Below, piece after piece: positions 15,066 to 24,908 of a stretch of 64,000 bases of DNA (the first letter of the stretch is position 1; each line of letters opens with the position of its first letter). The DNA is from Polycyclovorans sp964425915 (lineage in GTDB: Bacteria; Pseudomonadota; Gammaproteobacteria; Nevskiales; Nevskiaceae), in NCBI GenBank assembly GCA_964425915.1, contig CAYROO010000004.1, positions 1 through 64,000 of the forward strand, given 5' to 3'. The translations under genes were made by a program, and so were the position numbers. The notes below the pieces were generated by a model, which was not told where the DNA came from, did no database searches, and worked only from the letters and a program-made list of their open reading frames with translations.

Positions 15066-16556
15066 ATGAGGGCCCGCGCGCGGAGTGGCGGCGCCGTCGC
15101 GGGCGCATTCCTGGGGTTCGCGCTGGCGGGGCTCCCGCAGCTGGCGCTGGCGCACGGATTTTCGGCGCTGTACACCCCGCCGGTTCCGGTATGGCTCTAT
15201 GGTTGGGCCGCGGCCATCAGCGTGGCGGCCTCATTCCTGGTGGCTGGCCTGTTCCTGCGCCGCCCTGCTTCGGCGCCGGCCACAACGGCGGGTCCAGCGT
15301 CTTGGGGTATTGCGGTGCCCGGGCTGCGCCATTGGCGGCTGCCGCTGCGCGGGTTGGGGGTCTTGGTGCTGCTGCTGTGCATCGCCACCGGTTACTTCGG
15401 CAGCCGCGATCCCGCCCGCAATTTCGGCATGACCTTCTTCTGGGTCATCTTTCTACTGTTGTTCCCGTACCTCACTGCGCTGCTGGGCAACTTCTACGCG
15501 CAGTTGAACCCCTGGCGGACCTTGGCGGAGACACTGGACCGTGTCTGGCACGGCTACGCCCGAGGCCGTCTGCGCTACCCCGAGGCCCTCGGGGACTGGC
15601 CGGCACTGGTGCTGTATCTCGGTTTCATTGCCTTCGAGCTGTTCGGCACCGGGCGGCCGGTGCCGCTGGGCCATTTTCTAGCCGGTTACACGGCGCTCAA
15701 CCTCGTGGGCATCGGCTTGGTGGGTCATCGTGCCTGGTTTGCCCACTGTGAATTCTTCTCGGTACTGCTGCGGCTGATCGCGCTGCTGGCGCCGCTGCAC
15801 TACGCACGTGATGCCCACGATGGTACGCCCCGACTGCATGGGCGCTGGCCCTGTGCCGGCCTGCTGCGGGAACGCCCCCGCGATCTGAGCGCTCTTACGT
15901 TTGCCCTCGCCATGCTGTCCACCACCGCCTTCGACGGCCTGCGGGCCACGCAGTGGTGGGTCAGCCTGTTCTGGGGCGACCCCACCGGCCTGATGACCCG
16001 CTGGCTGGCGGTGCCACCGTTCCAGGCGCTGGCTACCCTCCGGCCCTGGTACCTGGCCTGGGAATCGCTGTGGCTGTTCGCCTCACCGTTTCTCTATCTG
16101 GGCGCCTACCTCGGTGCCATCGCCCTGGCCCGTTGGCTGACGCGCAGCCGGCGTCCGCTGCGGGCTCTGGCGTTGGATTTCGGCTACTCGCTGTTACCCA
16201 TCGCCATCGTCTACCACATCACGCACTACACCGGGCTGCTGCTGTCGCATGGGCTCAAGATCATCAGCCTGCTGTCCGACCCCTTTGGTCGAAAGTGGGA
16301 CCTGTTCGGCACCGCGCACATGTTCCGGGCGCCGATCCTGCCGGATTACAGCGTGGTCTGGCACACCCAGGTGGGGCTGATCGTGCTGGGCCATGTGATC
16401 AGCGTGGTGGTGGCCCACCGCATCGCCCTGCGCCACTTCCCGTCGCGGCGCGGCGCCATGCTCAGCCAGCTGCCCATGCTGGCTTTGATGATCGCGTTCA
16501 CGGTGTCGGGGCTGTGGATTCTGTCTCAGCCCCTGACCGCCGTGCTGCTGCGATAG
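15066..16556 (+). CDS. Polytopic membrane protein of unknown function
   Basis: The protein of about 496 residues has a signal-like N-terminus (LAGLPQLALAHGFSALYTPP) and about ten to twelve hydrophobic segments. His pairs in and near membrane segments (VYHITHYTGLLLSHG) could bind a metal. The AHG start followed by VPVWLYG resembles membrane proteins that are labelled fenitrothion hydrolase in some genomes; I would not transfer that name. I chose the ATG at 15066, ten bases after the lipoprotein gene, because upstream codons in this frame are Arg-rich shadow sequence. Coupling to the 764-residue lipoprotein suggests a joint role. Confidence 0.75.
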   Translation: MRARARSGGAVAGAFLGFALAGLPQLALAHGFSALYTPPVPVWLYGWAAAISVAASFLVAGLFLRRPASAPATTAGPASWGIAVPGLRHWRLPLRGLGVLVLLLCIATGYFGSRDPARNFGMTFFWVIFLLLFPYLTALLGNFYAQLNPWRTLAETLDRVWHGYARGRLRYPEALGDWPALVLYLGFIAFELFGTGRPVPLGHFLAGYTALNLVGIGLVGHRAWFAHCEFFSVLLRLIALLAPLHYARDAHDGTPRLHGRWPCAGLLRERPRDLSALTFALAMLSTTAFDGLRATQWWVSLFWGDPTGLMTRWLAVPPFQALATLRPWYLAWESLWLFASPFLYLGAYLGAIALARWLTRSRRPLRALALDFGYSLLPIAIVYHITHYTGLLLSHGLKIISLLSDPFGRKWDLFGTAHMFRAPILPDYSVVWHTQVGLIVLGHVISVVVAHRIALRHFPSRRGAMLSQLPMLALMIAFTVSGLWILSQPLTAVLLR

Positions 16557-16607
16557 CGCCACTGGCGCCTGGGAGGTCGCAGGACCTCCCAGGCCCATGA
16601 GCCAGAC

Positions 16608-19600
16608 TCAGAAGTCCTTGGAGATGCGCAGCCCCCACAGCCGCGGGTCCAGGGTGAAGACATTGGTGGTGAGCTGGGTATCGTCACTGTTGGTGAAGGC
16701 ATCGACAATGGGGGTGTCGTCGAGCACGTTCTTGACGTAGAGCTCCACCACCAGGCGGTCACGCGGACGCACCATGGTGAAGGAGACATTGAGGTTGTCC
16801 CAGGACTGCAGGCGGTCGTACTCGCTGTTGAAGACCCGGAAGTAACTGTCGTCCTGCCAGTAGTAATCGGCCCTCGGCGTCAGCTCCCATCCGCCCTGAT
16901 GAAAGGTGTACTGGGTGCCCAGGTTGGCAGTCCAGCTCGGCGCATTGGGCAGTTCATGGCCGCTCAGGTCGGTTTCGATCCCACGTCCGTTGTTGGGGGC
17001 ATCGGCCAGCGGGTTGTAGACGAAGCCGTAGAACTCGTTGAACCGGAGGGCTGACTGTACTTCAGGGTTGAAGGTGCCCCAGTTGCGGGAGCCCGAGCAG
17101 AGGGCCGAGAGCGCCAGCGTCGTGAGGAAGTCGCCGTAGGTGGGGCTTCCCTGGATGACGGTTTCGACGTGCTCGGTGGGCGCAATGCAGTTTGAAGGGA
17201 CCTGCACCCAGGGGCGCACGACGGTCCAGTCCTCATCGCCGGCAGTGCGGTCCATGACATCGATCGATCCCTCGCCGCTGGCGATGCGGGTGTTCAAGTA
17301 GCCCAGATTGCCGTCGATCTGAAGCTGTGGGGTCGGGCGCACGACGCCTTCCAGCTCCAGACCCCATACGGTGGCATCGAAGTTCTCATTGAGCGAGGTG
17401 CGGTCGACGATCTGAGAGACTTGATAGTCCTTGTAGTCGTAGTAGAAGGCGGTCGCGTTCAGGGTGGCCCGTCCACCTGCGAAGGCGTTTTTGGCACCGA
17501 TTTCGAAGGCGTTGAGGTACTCGGGGTCGAAAGTGCCCTCCAACGGCAGGTATTGAACGGTGTCCGGGTTGATCGCGGCGCGCGGCGGATTGGTGCCGCC
17601 GCCCTTGTAGCCGCGGGAGTACGAGGCGTAGAGCAGGGTGTCATCCGTGAACGAGAGCTGCGGCCGCCAATCCACCACCAGACGCCCTGTCAGCGCCTTC
17701 CAATCCTGCTTCACCTTGGGGTCGGCGAAAAACCCCCGGCGCAGGAAGCCCCCCGACGAGTTGCCGGTGGAACCATCAAGGTTGGCGCCCAGCAGCAGCT
17801 GGGTCGGGTAGGGGGTGGAGGTTTTCTGATCTTCCGTGTGGCGCAGACCCAATGTCACGCGCAGGTCGGGGCGGAGATCCCAGTAGCCCTCACCGAAGAC
17901 CGCCCAGGAGCGGGTTTCGATCACGTTCTTGGAACGGAAGTAATTGTGACCGTCACCCGCCAGGTTACTGATGGGGCTACGGTCGATGTACACGCACTCG
18001 GAGAAGGTTGGGTTGCCGCCGTTGTAATCCTCGTCGCATTCATCCGGGATGGCGCTGGTGTTCTCGTAGGGCGACGGCTTGGGGCCGGCGCCGGGGAGCC
18101 ACTGGTTGTAGATGTACTCCGAAGCCATGCTGAAAAGGTTGTTGAAGACGTAGTAGTCGTCCTGGGTTTCGAAATGCAGATAGTTGGCGCCCAGCAGGAA
18201 GTTGAAGTTGCCATCGCGCTGTGACTGCAGGCGGAACTCCTGATACCACTGCTTGTTATCGGACTGACTAAGATCTGCCGACTCTAGCCGGGTGGATGGC
18301 CCAAGCTGCGGATCGTGGTAAATCCCGCCCGGGGCAATCGGGCTTTGCCGTTCGAGCAGGCTGGTATCAAGGAAGATGTCGTTGGAGATGAATCGCGCGT
18401 AATCCTGGGTGGACCAGTAGTCGTCTTTTGCATACGCGGTCTGCGAGTAAAGACGCAGACGGTCACTCAGATCGAACTCGAAATTGAGTTGCGCAACATC
18501 GTTTTCTGCTCGAAAGAGCGGGTCATAGCTGGTGGCGATTTCGCGAAGGTCGAGCGACTGCACTTGGCCTTCATAGGGATTACCGCCAAAGGGCACGATC
18601 GTGGCCTGTTCAGTGTCGCCCCGCAGGCGCCCCAGGCTGATGGCGACACTGGTCGCGCGATAGGCCGGGAATGAGGCGGCGTTCGGCGTGCCAAAGGCCG
18701 CATCGCTGAAAAGAGTTTTCGGTAGGCATCCCTGGCTGAGGATGTTCTGCAAGGCAGGTCTATCGATCGTGGTATCACCAATCTGAGTCAGCCCCGGATC
18801 CGTCGTGCACAACTGCTTGCCGGTGCGTGCGCGCTGATCATCTTCGTCGAAATGCTCCCAGATCAGATTGGCGCGGAAGCGGTCGTTGGGGGTCCAGCTG
18901 GCGCTGAGGCGGCTGGACCACAGATTGCGGTCGTTGACATGACGTTCGGTAAACGTGTTGTAGTCAAAGCCGTCGCGGCGGGTGGCGGCGCCGGCCAGAC
19001 GCACGGCGAAGGTGTCGGTGACGGGAATATTGACGTGACCCCGCATGCGACGGCTGGCGTAGTTGCCCACCTCAACCCCCAGCGTGCCCTCGATGTCGTC
19101 GCTGTGGGTGGCAATGTTGGGAATCATGTTGACCACGCCGCCGGTGGCGTTGCGTCCGTACAAGGTGCCCTGCGGGCCACGCAATACTTCCACCCGCTGC
19201 ACGTCGAGGTACTCCTGTTCGAACAACCGATTGCGGATCAGCGGGGTGTTGTTGAAGCTGATTGCGACGCCGGGATCGCTGGCGGCGGAAATCGCCTTGG
19301 TGCCGACACCGCGAATCGAGAAGTTGTACATCGAGAAATTGTTCTTGGAGAACGTGACGTTGGGAATGGCCCGCAGCAGTTCAGAGCCGCCTTCAATCTT
19401 GCGGCTGTCGAGATCGCGTGCGCTGAAGGCCGATACCGCAATTGGCACATCCTGTATCCGCTGTTCGCGGCGCTGCGCCGTCACGGTGATATTGTCGATG
19501 CTTTGCGCCGCCCCCTGGGGCTCGGGCTCGTCGGCGGGTTCCTGATCGAGCGTGTCGTCGGTGGCCGATGTCCCGCTGTCCGCTTCGCGGATGCGGTAAG

Positions 19601-19928
19601 CGCCGGAGGGGCTGCGCTCGGTGGACAGACCGGTGTCGGCGAGCAGGCGCTGCAGGGCTTCCTCAGGGGCCATCTCACCGGACAGCGCGCTGGCCATGCG
19701 ACCCTCCACCAAGGCCGGTGGCACCGTGATGACCCGATCTGATTGCCGTGCGTAGTCCAGCAGTGCGTCGCCTAGCGGCTGCGCCTCGATGTCGAAGCGA
19801 CGCTGCGGCTCCTGGGCCAGCGCGGCGGTGGTGCCGATGATCGCCAGTACGGAGGCGGCTCCAAGGGCCGCCGTGCGCAGGACCGCGGAGACAGTGTGGA
19901 TGGATGTAGACAACGGTTGGCGCGTCAT
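16608..19928 (-). CDS. FecA-type TonB-dependent receptor with STN signalling domain
   Basis: The 1106-residue outer-membrane receptor has a signal peptide (1-39, ending ALAQ) and an STN domain (about 45-115: FDIEAQPLGDALLDYARQS). After an acidic linker comes the plug (DNITVTAQRREQRIQDVPIAVSAF), then a 22-strand barrel that ends LWGLRISKDF with the usual terminal Phe. The STN domain and the adjacent fecR/fecI pair show that substrate binding is reported to an ECF sigma factor. The substrate cannot be read from sequence; plug wording like QDVPIAVS is common in receptors for non-siderophore organic compounds as well as iron chelates. It is convergent with the lipoprotein/membrane-protein operon. 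Confidence 0.93.
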   Translation of the reverse strand: MTRQPLSTSIHTVSAVLRTAALGAASVLAIIGTTAALAQEPQRRFDIEAQPLGDALLDYARQSDRVITVPPALVEGRMASALSGEMAPEEALQRLLADTGLSTERSPSGAYRIREADSGTSATDDTLDQEPADEPEPQGAAQSIDNITVTAQRREQRIQDVPIAVSAFSARDLDSRKIEGGSELLRAIPNVTFSKNNFSMYNFSIRGVGTKAISAASDPGVAISFNNTPLIRNRLFEQEYLDVQRVEVLRGPQGTLYGRNATGGVVNMIPNIATHSDDIEGTLGVEVGNYASRRMRGHVNIPVTDTFAVRLAGAATRRDGFDYNTFTERHVNDRNLWSSRLSASWTPNDRFRANLIWEHFDEDDQRARTGKQLCTTDPGLTQIGDTTIDRPALQNILSQGCLPKTLFSDAAFGTPNAASFPAYRATSVAISLGRLRGDTEQATIVPFGGNPYEGQVQSLDLREIATSYDPLFRAENDVAQLNFEFDLSDRLRLYSQTAYAKDDYWSTQDYARFISNDIFLDTSLLERQSPIAPGGIYHDPQLGPSTRLESADLSQSDNKQWYQEFRLQSQRDGNFNFLLGANYLHFETQDDYYVFNNLFSMASEYIYNQWLPGAGPKPSPYENTSAIPDECDEDYNGGNPTFSECVYIDRSPISNLAGDGHNYFRSKNVIETRSWAVFGEGYWDLRPDLRVTLGLRHTEDQKTSTPYPTQLLLGANLDGSTGNSSGGFLRRGFFADPKVKQDWKALTGRLVVDWRPQLSFTDDTLLYASYSRGYKGGGTNPPRAAINPDTVQYLPLEGTFDPEYLNAFEIGAKNAFAGGRATLNATAFYYDYKDYQVSQIVDRTSLNENFDATVWGLELEGVVRPTPQLQIDGNLGYLNTRIASGEGSIDVMDRTAGDEDWTVVRPWVQVPSNCIAPTEHVETVIQGSPTYGDFLTTLALSALCSGSRNWGTFNPEVQSALRFNEFYGFVYNPLADAPNNGRGIETDLSGHELPNAPSWTANLGTQYTFHQGGWELTPRADYYWQDDSYFRVFNSEYDRLQSWDNLNVSFTMVRPRDRLVVELYVKNVLDDTPIVDAFTNSDDTQLTTNVFTLDPRLWGLRISKDF

Positions 19929-20015
19929 GAGCGTCTTCCCCTCGATATGGTTTGTCGGTGGCTCACCTCGGCGGGCCGGCGCTGCCGGTTTCCGTTCAAG
20001 GTGTTAGGAAGACGC

Positions 20016-20037
20016 TTGTCCGCGCGAAACCGGACAA
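20016..20037. promoter_or_regulatory. Inverted repeat upstream of the TonB receptor gene
   Basis: TTGTCCG-N8-CGGACAA lies 88 bases upstream of the receptor ATG (minus strand) and 58 bases after fecR. On the minus strand the bases after it read GCGTCTTCC. A CGTC -10 is typical for ECF sigma promoters, so the repeat may overlap the sigma-dependent promoter. This is tentative. Confidence 0.4.
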
Positions 20038-20094
20038 CACGAAATATCGTCCGCTGAGATCAAGCGGGCATTCAGACCATCACGACGGTGGGGT

Positions 20095-21123
20095 TCAACC
20101 CGGCGGGGCGGCAGGCGGTGACAACACAACGTCTGAACCGCGGCGTTCCACCTGAACCGGTAGAACCCCCTCCAGCGATTCGAGCATCGGCAGCACCTGG
20201 TCGGCTCGGAACGAGGTGGTGACACGCAGCCCCTGCAGGGCCTCGCCACGCAGTTCGATACGGCCAGCGTGGTAACGACGGGCATCGGCGATCACGTCGA
20301 GCAGCCGCGCGTTGTTGTAGTCGAGCCGACCATCGCGCCAGGCGCCAACATGGGCCGGTGCCGCACTGCGCTGTACCGGTACCGGCGCACGCCTCGTGTC
20401 GGTGGCGATCGGGCGGGCGGTGATCAGTTGCTCGCCGGCGACCAGGTCGCTGGTGTCGATGGCCGGGTCATGGACCTCGACACGGCCTTCTTCCACCGCC
20501 ACCTCGACCACATCGGGGCCCAGCCGTACGTTGAAGCGGGTGCCCAGCACGCGGACTTCGGTGGCGCCGGCGCGTACCGTGAAGGGGCGGTCAGCGTCGC
20601 GCTGCACGCTGAAGAAGGCCTCGCCCTCCAGCAGCGAGGCGTGGCGCGCATCGGCGGCGAAGTGGACCTCTACCCGCGAGTGCGCACCCAGTGTCAGGCG
20701 CGAGCCGTCCGACAGCGTGATGTCGCGAATCTCGGCGACGGCAGTCGCGTACTGTTGGCTCAGCGGCGCTGCGGATTCGCCCGCGGGTCGTAGCATCACC
20801 AGCACCGCGGCCACCATGAGGCTGGCGGCAGCCGCCGCAGCCACCGCCCAACGTCGCCGACGTTGAGGGTGTGTCGAGGCGACACGGTGGCGATGGGCGG
20901 CGGCCTGGGCGGCCGGCATGTCGCGCAGCCCGGCCAGCCCGCGCCAGTCGCGTTCGCTGCGCGCGTAGATCACCGCATGCTCGGGATGTTCCGACAGCCA
21001 GGCGTCGAAGTCGGCCTGTTGCGCCGGGCTGATCGGGCCCGTCTCGCGGATCAGGATCCAGGTCATCGCCTCTTCGATCAGGCGCTCCTGCCGCGCGGCG
21101 GGGGATTCAGTCTGCGTCGTCAT
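20095..21123 (-). CDS. FecR-family anti-sigma/signal transducer
   Basis: The 342-residue protein has the N-terminal DUF4880 anti-sigma region (EEAMTWILIRETGPISPAQQADFDAWLSEHPEH), one transmembrane segment near residue 100 (VAAAAAASLMVAAVLVML) and the periplasmic FecR domain (ITLSDGSRLTLGAHSRVEVHF). The C-terminal STN-like module interacts with the receptor. It relays receptor occupancy to the sigma factor. I chose the ATG at 21123, which overlaps the end of the sigma gene by 17 bases; the frame upstream is non-specific. Confidence 0.92.
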   Translation of the reverse strand: MTTQTESPAARQERLIEEAMTWILIRETGPISPAQQADFDAWLSEHPEHAVIYARSERDWRGLAGLRDMPAAQAAAHRHRVASTHPQRRRRWAVAAAAAASLMVAAVLVMLRPAGESAAPLSQQYATAVAEIRDITLSDGSRLTLGAHSRVEVHFAADARHASLLEGEAFFSVQRDADRPFTVRAGATEVRVLGTRFNVRLGPDVVEVAVEEGRVEVHDPAIDTSDLVAGEQLITARPIATDTRRAPVPVQRSAAPAHVGAWRDGRLDYNNARLLDVIADARRYHAGRIELRGEALQGLRVTTSFRADQVLPMLESLEGVLPVQVERRGSDVVLSPPAAPPG

Positions 21124-21682
21124 GCGACGACTCCTGGGCACGCATCGCCATGATGCACTTGGTGGCGGCGCGGGCGACCCGGCGCTGTGCGGCATCTACG
21201 CTCACGCCTTCGCGCTCCGCGATGTCCTTGATGCTGAGGCCCTCCACCCGGTTGAGCAGGAAGGCGCGTCGTTGGGCTTCCGGCAGTTGTTCGATGGCGG
21301 CCAGTGCGATGGCCAGCTGTTCCTGGCTCAGCAGCACCTGTTCGGCATCGAGTGACAAACTGGGGTCATCGGACTGCAGCGCCATCATGTCGCGACCATA
21401 GGCCGTATGACGTTGGGCTTTCCGGTGGTGGTCGGCAATCGCATTGCGGGCCATGGCGTACAGGTAGGCGCGCGGATTGCCCACCGCCTCGCGCTTTTGC
21501 GAGGCCAGCTTGGCAAAGGCGGATTGCGCGATGTCCTCCGGTTCCGGCGGGCCAGCCCCAACCGCTCGGATGAGGTAGCGACACAGCTCCGCCCAGTGGG
21601 CGCGATAGAGCTGGTCGATCCAGGCACGGTCTGCATCCGCATCGTGGATGGGCGTGGCGCTGATGCCGGGTCCTAGGCTCAT
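21107..21682 (-). CDS. FecI-like ECF sigma factor
   Basis: The 191-residue protein has sigma region 2 (about 20-90: LYRAHWAELCRYLIRAV, then EDIAQSAFAKLASQK and RAYLYAMARNAIADHHRK) and region 4 (about 120-185: IEQLPEAQRRAFLLNRVEGLSIKDIAEREGVSVDAAQRRVARA). No signal or extra domains. With FecR and the STN receptor it forms a cell-surface signalling set; the likely target is the receptor promoter. It lies 94 bases after cusA on the same strand. I see no sign that it controls the metal efflux operon, because the partner receptor is on its other side. Confidence 0.93.
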   Translation of the reverse strand: MSLGPGISATPIHDADADRAWIDQLYRAHWAELCRYLIRAVGAGPPEPEDIAQSAFAKLASQKREAVGNPRAYLYAMARNAIADHHRKAQRHTAYGRDMMALQSDDPSLSLDAEQVLLSQEQLAIALAAIEQLPEAQRRAFLLNRVEGLSIKDIAEREGVSVDAAQRRVARAATKCIMAMRAQESSHDDAD

Positions 21683-21776
21683 GGTCGAGCGTGCTCCTCC
21701 TGATTTTGTCCCGGAGAGTAGGGGCCTGGGGCGTCCCAGACAAGCGCGATCCTCGGCTCGCGGGTGTGGCGCCCGG

Positions 21777-24700
21777 TCATCGCGAGACCAGCCCGCGTCG
21801 CTGTATCAACAGATAGGCCGCCGGCATCACCAGCAGCGACAACAGCGGCGCACTGATCATGCCGCCCAGCATCGGCGCGGCGATGCGCTGCATGATCTCG
21901 CCCCCGGCACCGCTGCCCATGAACAGCGGTATCAGCCCGGCGATGATGGTGGCCACGGTCATCACCTTTGGTCGCAGACGCAGCACGGCGCCTTCCATCA
22001 GCGCGCGCCGCAGATCCGCCTCGCTCTGCAATCGGCCCGCCTGGCGCGCCTCCGCCAGCGCGTTGTCGAGATAGAGCAGCATCACCACCCCGAATTCCGC
22101 GGCGACGCCGGCAAGCGCGATCAGCCCCACCGCCGAAGCGATCGACAGATGGTGCCCGAGGGCGAATAACAGCCAGATGCTGCCGACCAGTGCAAACGGC
22201 AGGCTGGCCATCACCAACAGCGCCGGTGCCGGTCGACGGAAGCAGAGATACAACAGGACGAAAATGATGACGAGGGTAAAGGGCACCACCTGCCAGAGGC
22301 GGTCTCGGGCGCGTTCGAGTGCCTCGAACTGTCCGGACCAGCGTAGCGAGTAGCCGGCGGGCAGCGGCACCGCCGCGGCGACCTGCGCGCGGGCGTCCTC
22401 AACGTAGCCACCGAGGTCGCGATCGCGGATGTCGATATACACCCAGCCACTGGGTCGGCCGTCCTCTGACTTGATCATGGGCGGCCCGTCGACCACTTCA
22501 ATGGTGGCGACGCTGCCCAGTGTCAGCTGTTGGCCACCCGCACTGAAGATGGGCAACGACCGCAGTGCCTGCAAGGTGTCGCGCCGCTCATGTGGATAGC
22601 GGACGGTGATGGGGAAGCGGTTGAGCCCCTCAACGGTTTCGCCGATCTGGCGACCGCCAATGGCGACGCTGACGATCCGCTGCACATCGCGCTGTGTGAG
22701 GCCGTAGCGCGCAGCAGCAACGCGGTCCGGGGTGATGTCGATATAGCGCCCACCGGTGACGCGTTCGGCGAATGCTGAAGCGGTTCCGGTGACCGGTTGC
22801 ACCGCCTCCACGACCGCGTCCGCCAACCCTGCGATCACGTTCAGGTCTGGCCCGGCGATCTTGACGCCGACGGGTGATTTGATGCCGGTCGCCAGCATGT
22901 CGATGCGGTTGCGGATGGGCTGCACCCAAACATTGGCCAGCCCGGGGATTTGCAGCGCTGCGTCCATCTCCGCCACCAGCTTTTCGCGCGTCATGCCCGG
23001 CCGCCAATCTGATGGGGGCTTCAGTCGGATGGTGGTTTCGATCATCTCCAATGGCGCCGGATCGGTGGCGGTATCGGCGCGGCCGATCTTCCCGAATACC
23101 GTCTCCACTTCGGGAAAGGTCTTGAGGATTCGGTCGGTCTGCTGCAGCAGTTGTGCGGCCTTCCCAGCCGATAGGCCGGGTAGCGCGGTGGGCATGTAAA
23201 GCAGGTCGCCTTCCTCCAGTGGCGGCATGAATTCGCTGCCCAGTCGGCTCAGCGGCCAGGCGCTGGCCAGGGTGAGCACAACGGCCACCATCACGGTGGT
23301 GCGGGGATGGCGCAGTACGGCGGTCAAGGCGGGCCGATACAGTGCCATCAGGCCACGGTTGAGCGGGTTGCGCTGTTCCGGCGCAATGGGGCCGCGGATG
23401 AACACCGCCATCAGCATCGGTACCAAGGTGACCGACAACAGGGCGGCCGCCGCCATGGCCCAGGTCTTGGTATAGGCCAGGGGGGCAAACAGCCGTCCCT
23501 CCTGCGCCTCGAGCGTGAACACCGGGATGAACGACAGGGTAATGATCATTAGCGAGTAGAACAGTGCCGGTCCCACTTCAGCGGCGGCCTCAGCGATGAT
23601 CCCCAGGCGCTCGGCCCCCTGTGCATCCCGGCCGCTGGCGGTTCGATGGGCCTCCAGCCGTTTGTGGGCGTTCTCGATCATCACCACGGCGGCATCCACC
23701 ATCGCGCCGACGGCGATGGCTATACCACCCAGCGACATGATATTGGCGTTCAGGCCTTGCATCCGCATCATCAGAAAAGCCATCAACAGGGCAACGGGCA
23801 AGGTGATCACCGCCACCAGCGCCGACCGCAGATGCCAGAGGAACAGTGCGCACACCACGGCGACGACGGCGAATTCCTCCAGCAGCTTCTCGCCGAGATG
23901 GCGGACGGCACGCTCGATCAGGGCGGCTCGGTTGTAGGTCTCCACCACTTCCACGCCTTCCGGAAGGCTCGCCGCAAGGGTCTGCAGGCGGGCGGTCACC
24001 GCTTCGATGGTGCCGCGTGCATTGGCGCCCGAGCGCATCACGATGATGCCGCCGACCACTTCGCCTTCGCCATTGAGCTCGGCGATGCCGCGGCGTAGCG
24101 CCGGCCCGCGACGGACCTCGGCGACATCGCGCAACAGGACCGGTGTGGCACGTTCTCCGAAGGTGACCGGGATATCGCGGAAGTCTTCCAGCGACCCCAG
24201 GTAGCCACGGGCGCGCACCCGGTATTCGGCTTCGGCCAGTTCCAGGCTGGCGCCGCCGGCTTCACCGTTGGCCGACTCGACTGCCGAGATCAGTGCCTCA
24301 AGGGGGATCCCATACTGCTGAAGGCGCTCCGGGTCCGGCACGATCTGGTACTCCGGCACCATACCCCCGACGGTGGCGACCTCGGCGACGCCGGGCAGTG
24401 ACTTCAACTCGTATTGCAGGAACCGCTGCTGCAAGGTGGTGAGTTGAGCCAGATCCTGCTGCCCGGTGCGGTCCACCAGGGTGTAGGCATAGATCCAGCC
24501 CACCCCAGTGGCATCCGGGCCCAGTGCGGTGCGCGCCGTTTCGGGCAGTTGCGACTGCACTTGTGACAGGTATTCCAGTACGCGAGAGCGCGCCCAGTAG
24601 AGGTCCACGTCATCGTCAAACAGGATGTGGACAAAGGATTCGCCGTACATCGAATAGCCGCGCACGGTTCGCGCGTGCGGCACCGACAGCAGCGTGCTGG

Positions 24701-24908
24701 CCAGCGGGTAGGTCACCTGGTCTTCCACCACCTGCGGAGCCTGCCCCGGGAAGGTGGTGCGAACGATCACCTGGGTGTCGGACAGGTCGGGCAGCGCATC
24801 CAGTGGGGTCTGCCATAGGGCGTTGAGGCCAGCTGCCGACACCAGCACCGCGGCCAGCGTGACCAGAAAGCGGTTGTAAATGGACCAACGGATGATGGCG
24901 GCGATCAT
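21777..24908 (-). CDS. cusA: CusA-type heavy-metal RND efflux pump
   Basis: The 1043-residue inner-membrane pump has twelve transmembrane segments and two large periplasmic loops. Family marks include IIRWSIYNRFLVTL at the N-terminus, DLSDTQVIVRTTFPGQAPQ, the TM4 motif AMVDAAVVMIENAHKRLE with the proton-relay Asp and Glu, and RNRIDMLATGIKSPVGVKI, the Met-containing segment of the Cu/Ag branch. It drives Cu(I)/Ag(I) (less likely other divalent metals) out through CusBC with proton energy. The ATG overlaps the cusB stop (ATGA), so the operon is tightly coupled. Confidence 0.93.
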   Translation of the reverse strand: MIAAIIRWSIYNRFLVTLAAVLVSAAGLNALWQTPLDALPDLSDTQVIVRTTFPGQAPQVVEDQVTYPLASTLLSVPHARTVRGYSMYGESFVHILFDDDVDLYWARSRVLEYLSQVQSQLPETARTALGPDATGVGWIYAYTLVDRTGQQDLAQLTTLQQRFLQYELKSLPGVAEVATVGGMVPEYQIVPDPERLQQYGIPLEALISAVESANGEAGGASLELAEAEYRVRARGYLGSLEDFRDIPVTFGERATPVLLRDVAEVRRGPALRRGIAELNGEGEVVGGIIVMRSGANARGTIEAVTARLQTLAASLPEGVEVVETYNRAALIERAVRHLGEKLLEEFAVVAVVCALFLWHLRSALVAVITLPVALLMAFLMMRMQGLNANIMSLGGIAIAVGAMVDAAVVMIENAHKRLEAHRTASGRDAQGAERLGIIAEAAAEVGPALFYSLMIITLSFIPVFTLEAQEGRLFAPLAYTKTWAMAAAALLSVTLVPMLMAVFIRGPIAPEQRNPLNRGLMALYRPALTAVLRHPRTTVMVAVVLTLASAWPLSRLGSEFMPPLEEGDLLYMPTALPGLSAGKAAQLLQQTDRILKTFPEVETVFGKIGRADTATDPAPLEMIETTIRLKPPSDWRPGMTREKLVAEMDAALQIPGLANVWVQPIRNRIDMLATGIKSPVGVKIAGPDLNVIAGLADAVVEAVQPVTGTASAFAERVTGGRYIDITPDRVAAARYGLTQRDVQRIVSVAIGGRQIGETVEGLNRFPITVRYPHERRDTLQALRSLPIFSAGGQQLTLGSVATIEVVDGPPMIKSEDGRPSGWVYIDIRDRDLGGYVEDARAQVAAAVPLPAGYSLRWSGQFEALERARDRLWQVVPFTLVIIFVLLYLCFRRPAPALLVMASLPFALVGSIWLLFALGHHLSIASAVGLIALAGVAAEFGVVMLLYLDNALAEARQAGRLQSEADLRRALMEGAVLRLRPKVMTVATIIAGLIPLFMGSGAGGEIMQRIAAPMLGGMISAPLLSLLVMPAAYLLIQRRGLVSR

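Noticed and set aside
21107..24908. ECF sigma controlling the cus operon (as in CnrH)
   Set aside because: The sigma gene is coupled to fecR and an STN receptor on its other side; nothing links it to the metal genes.
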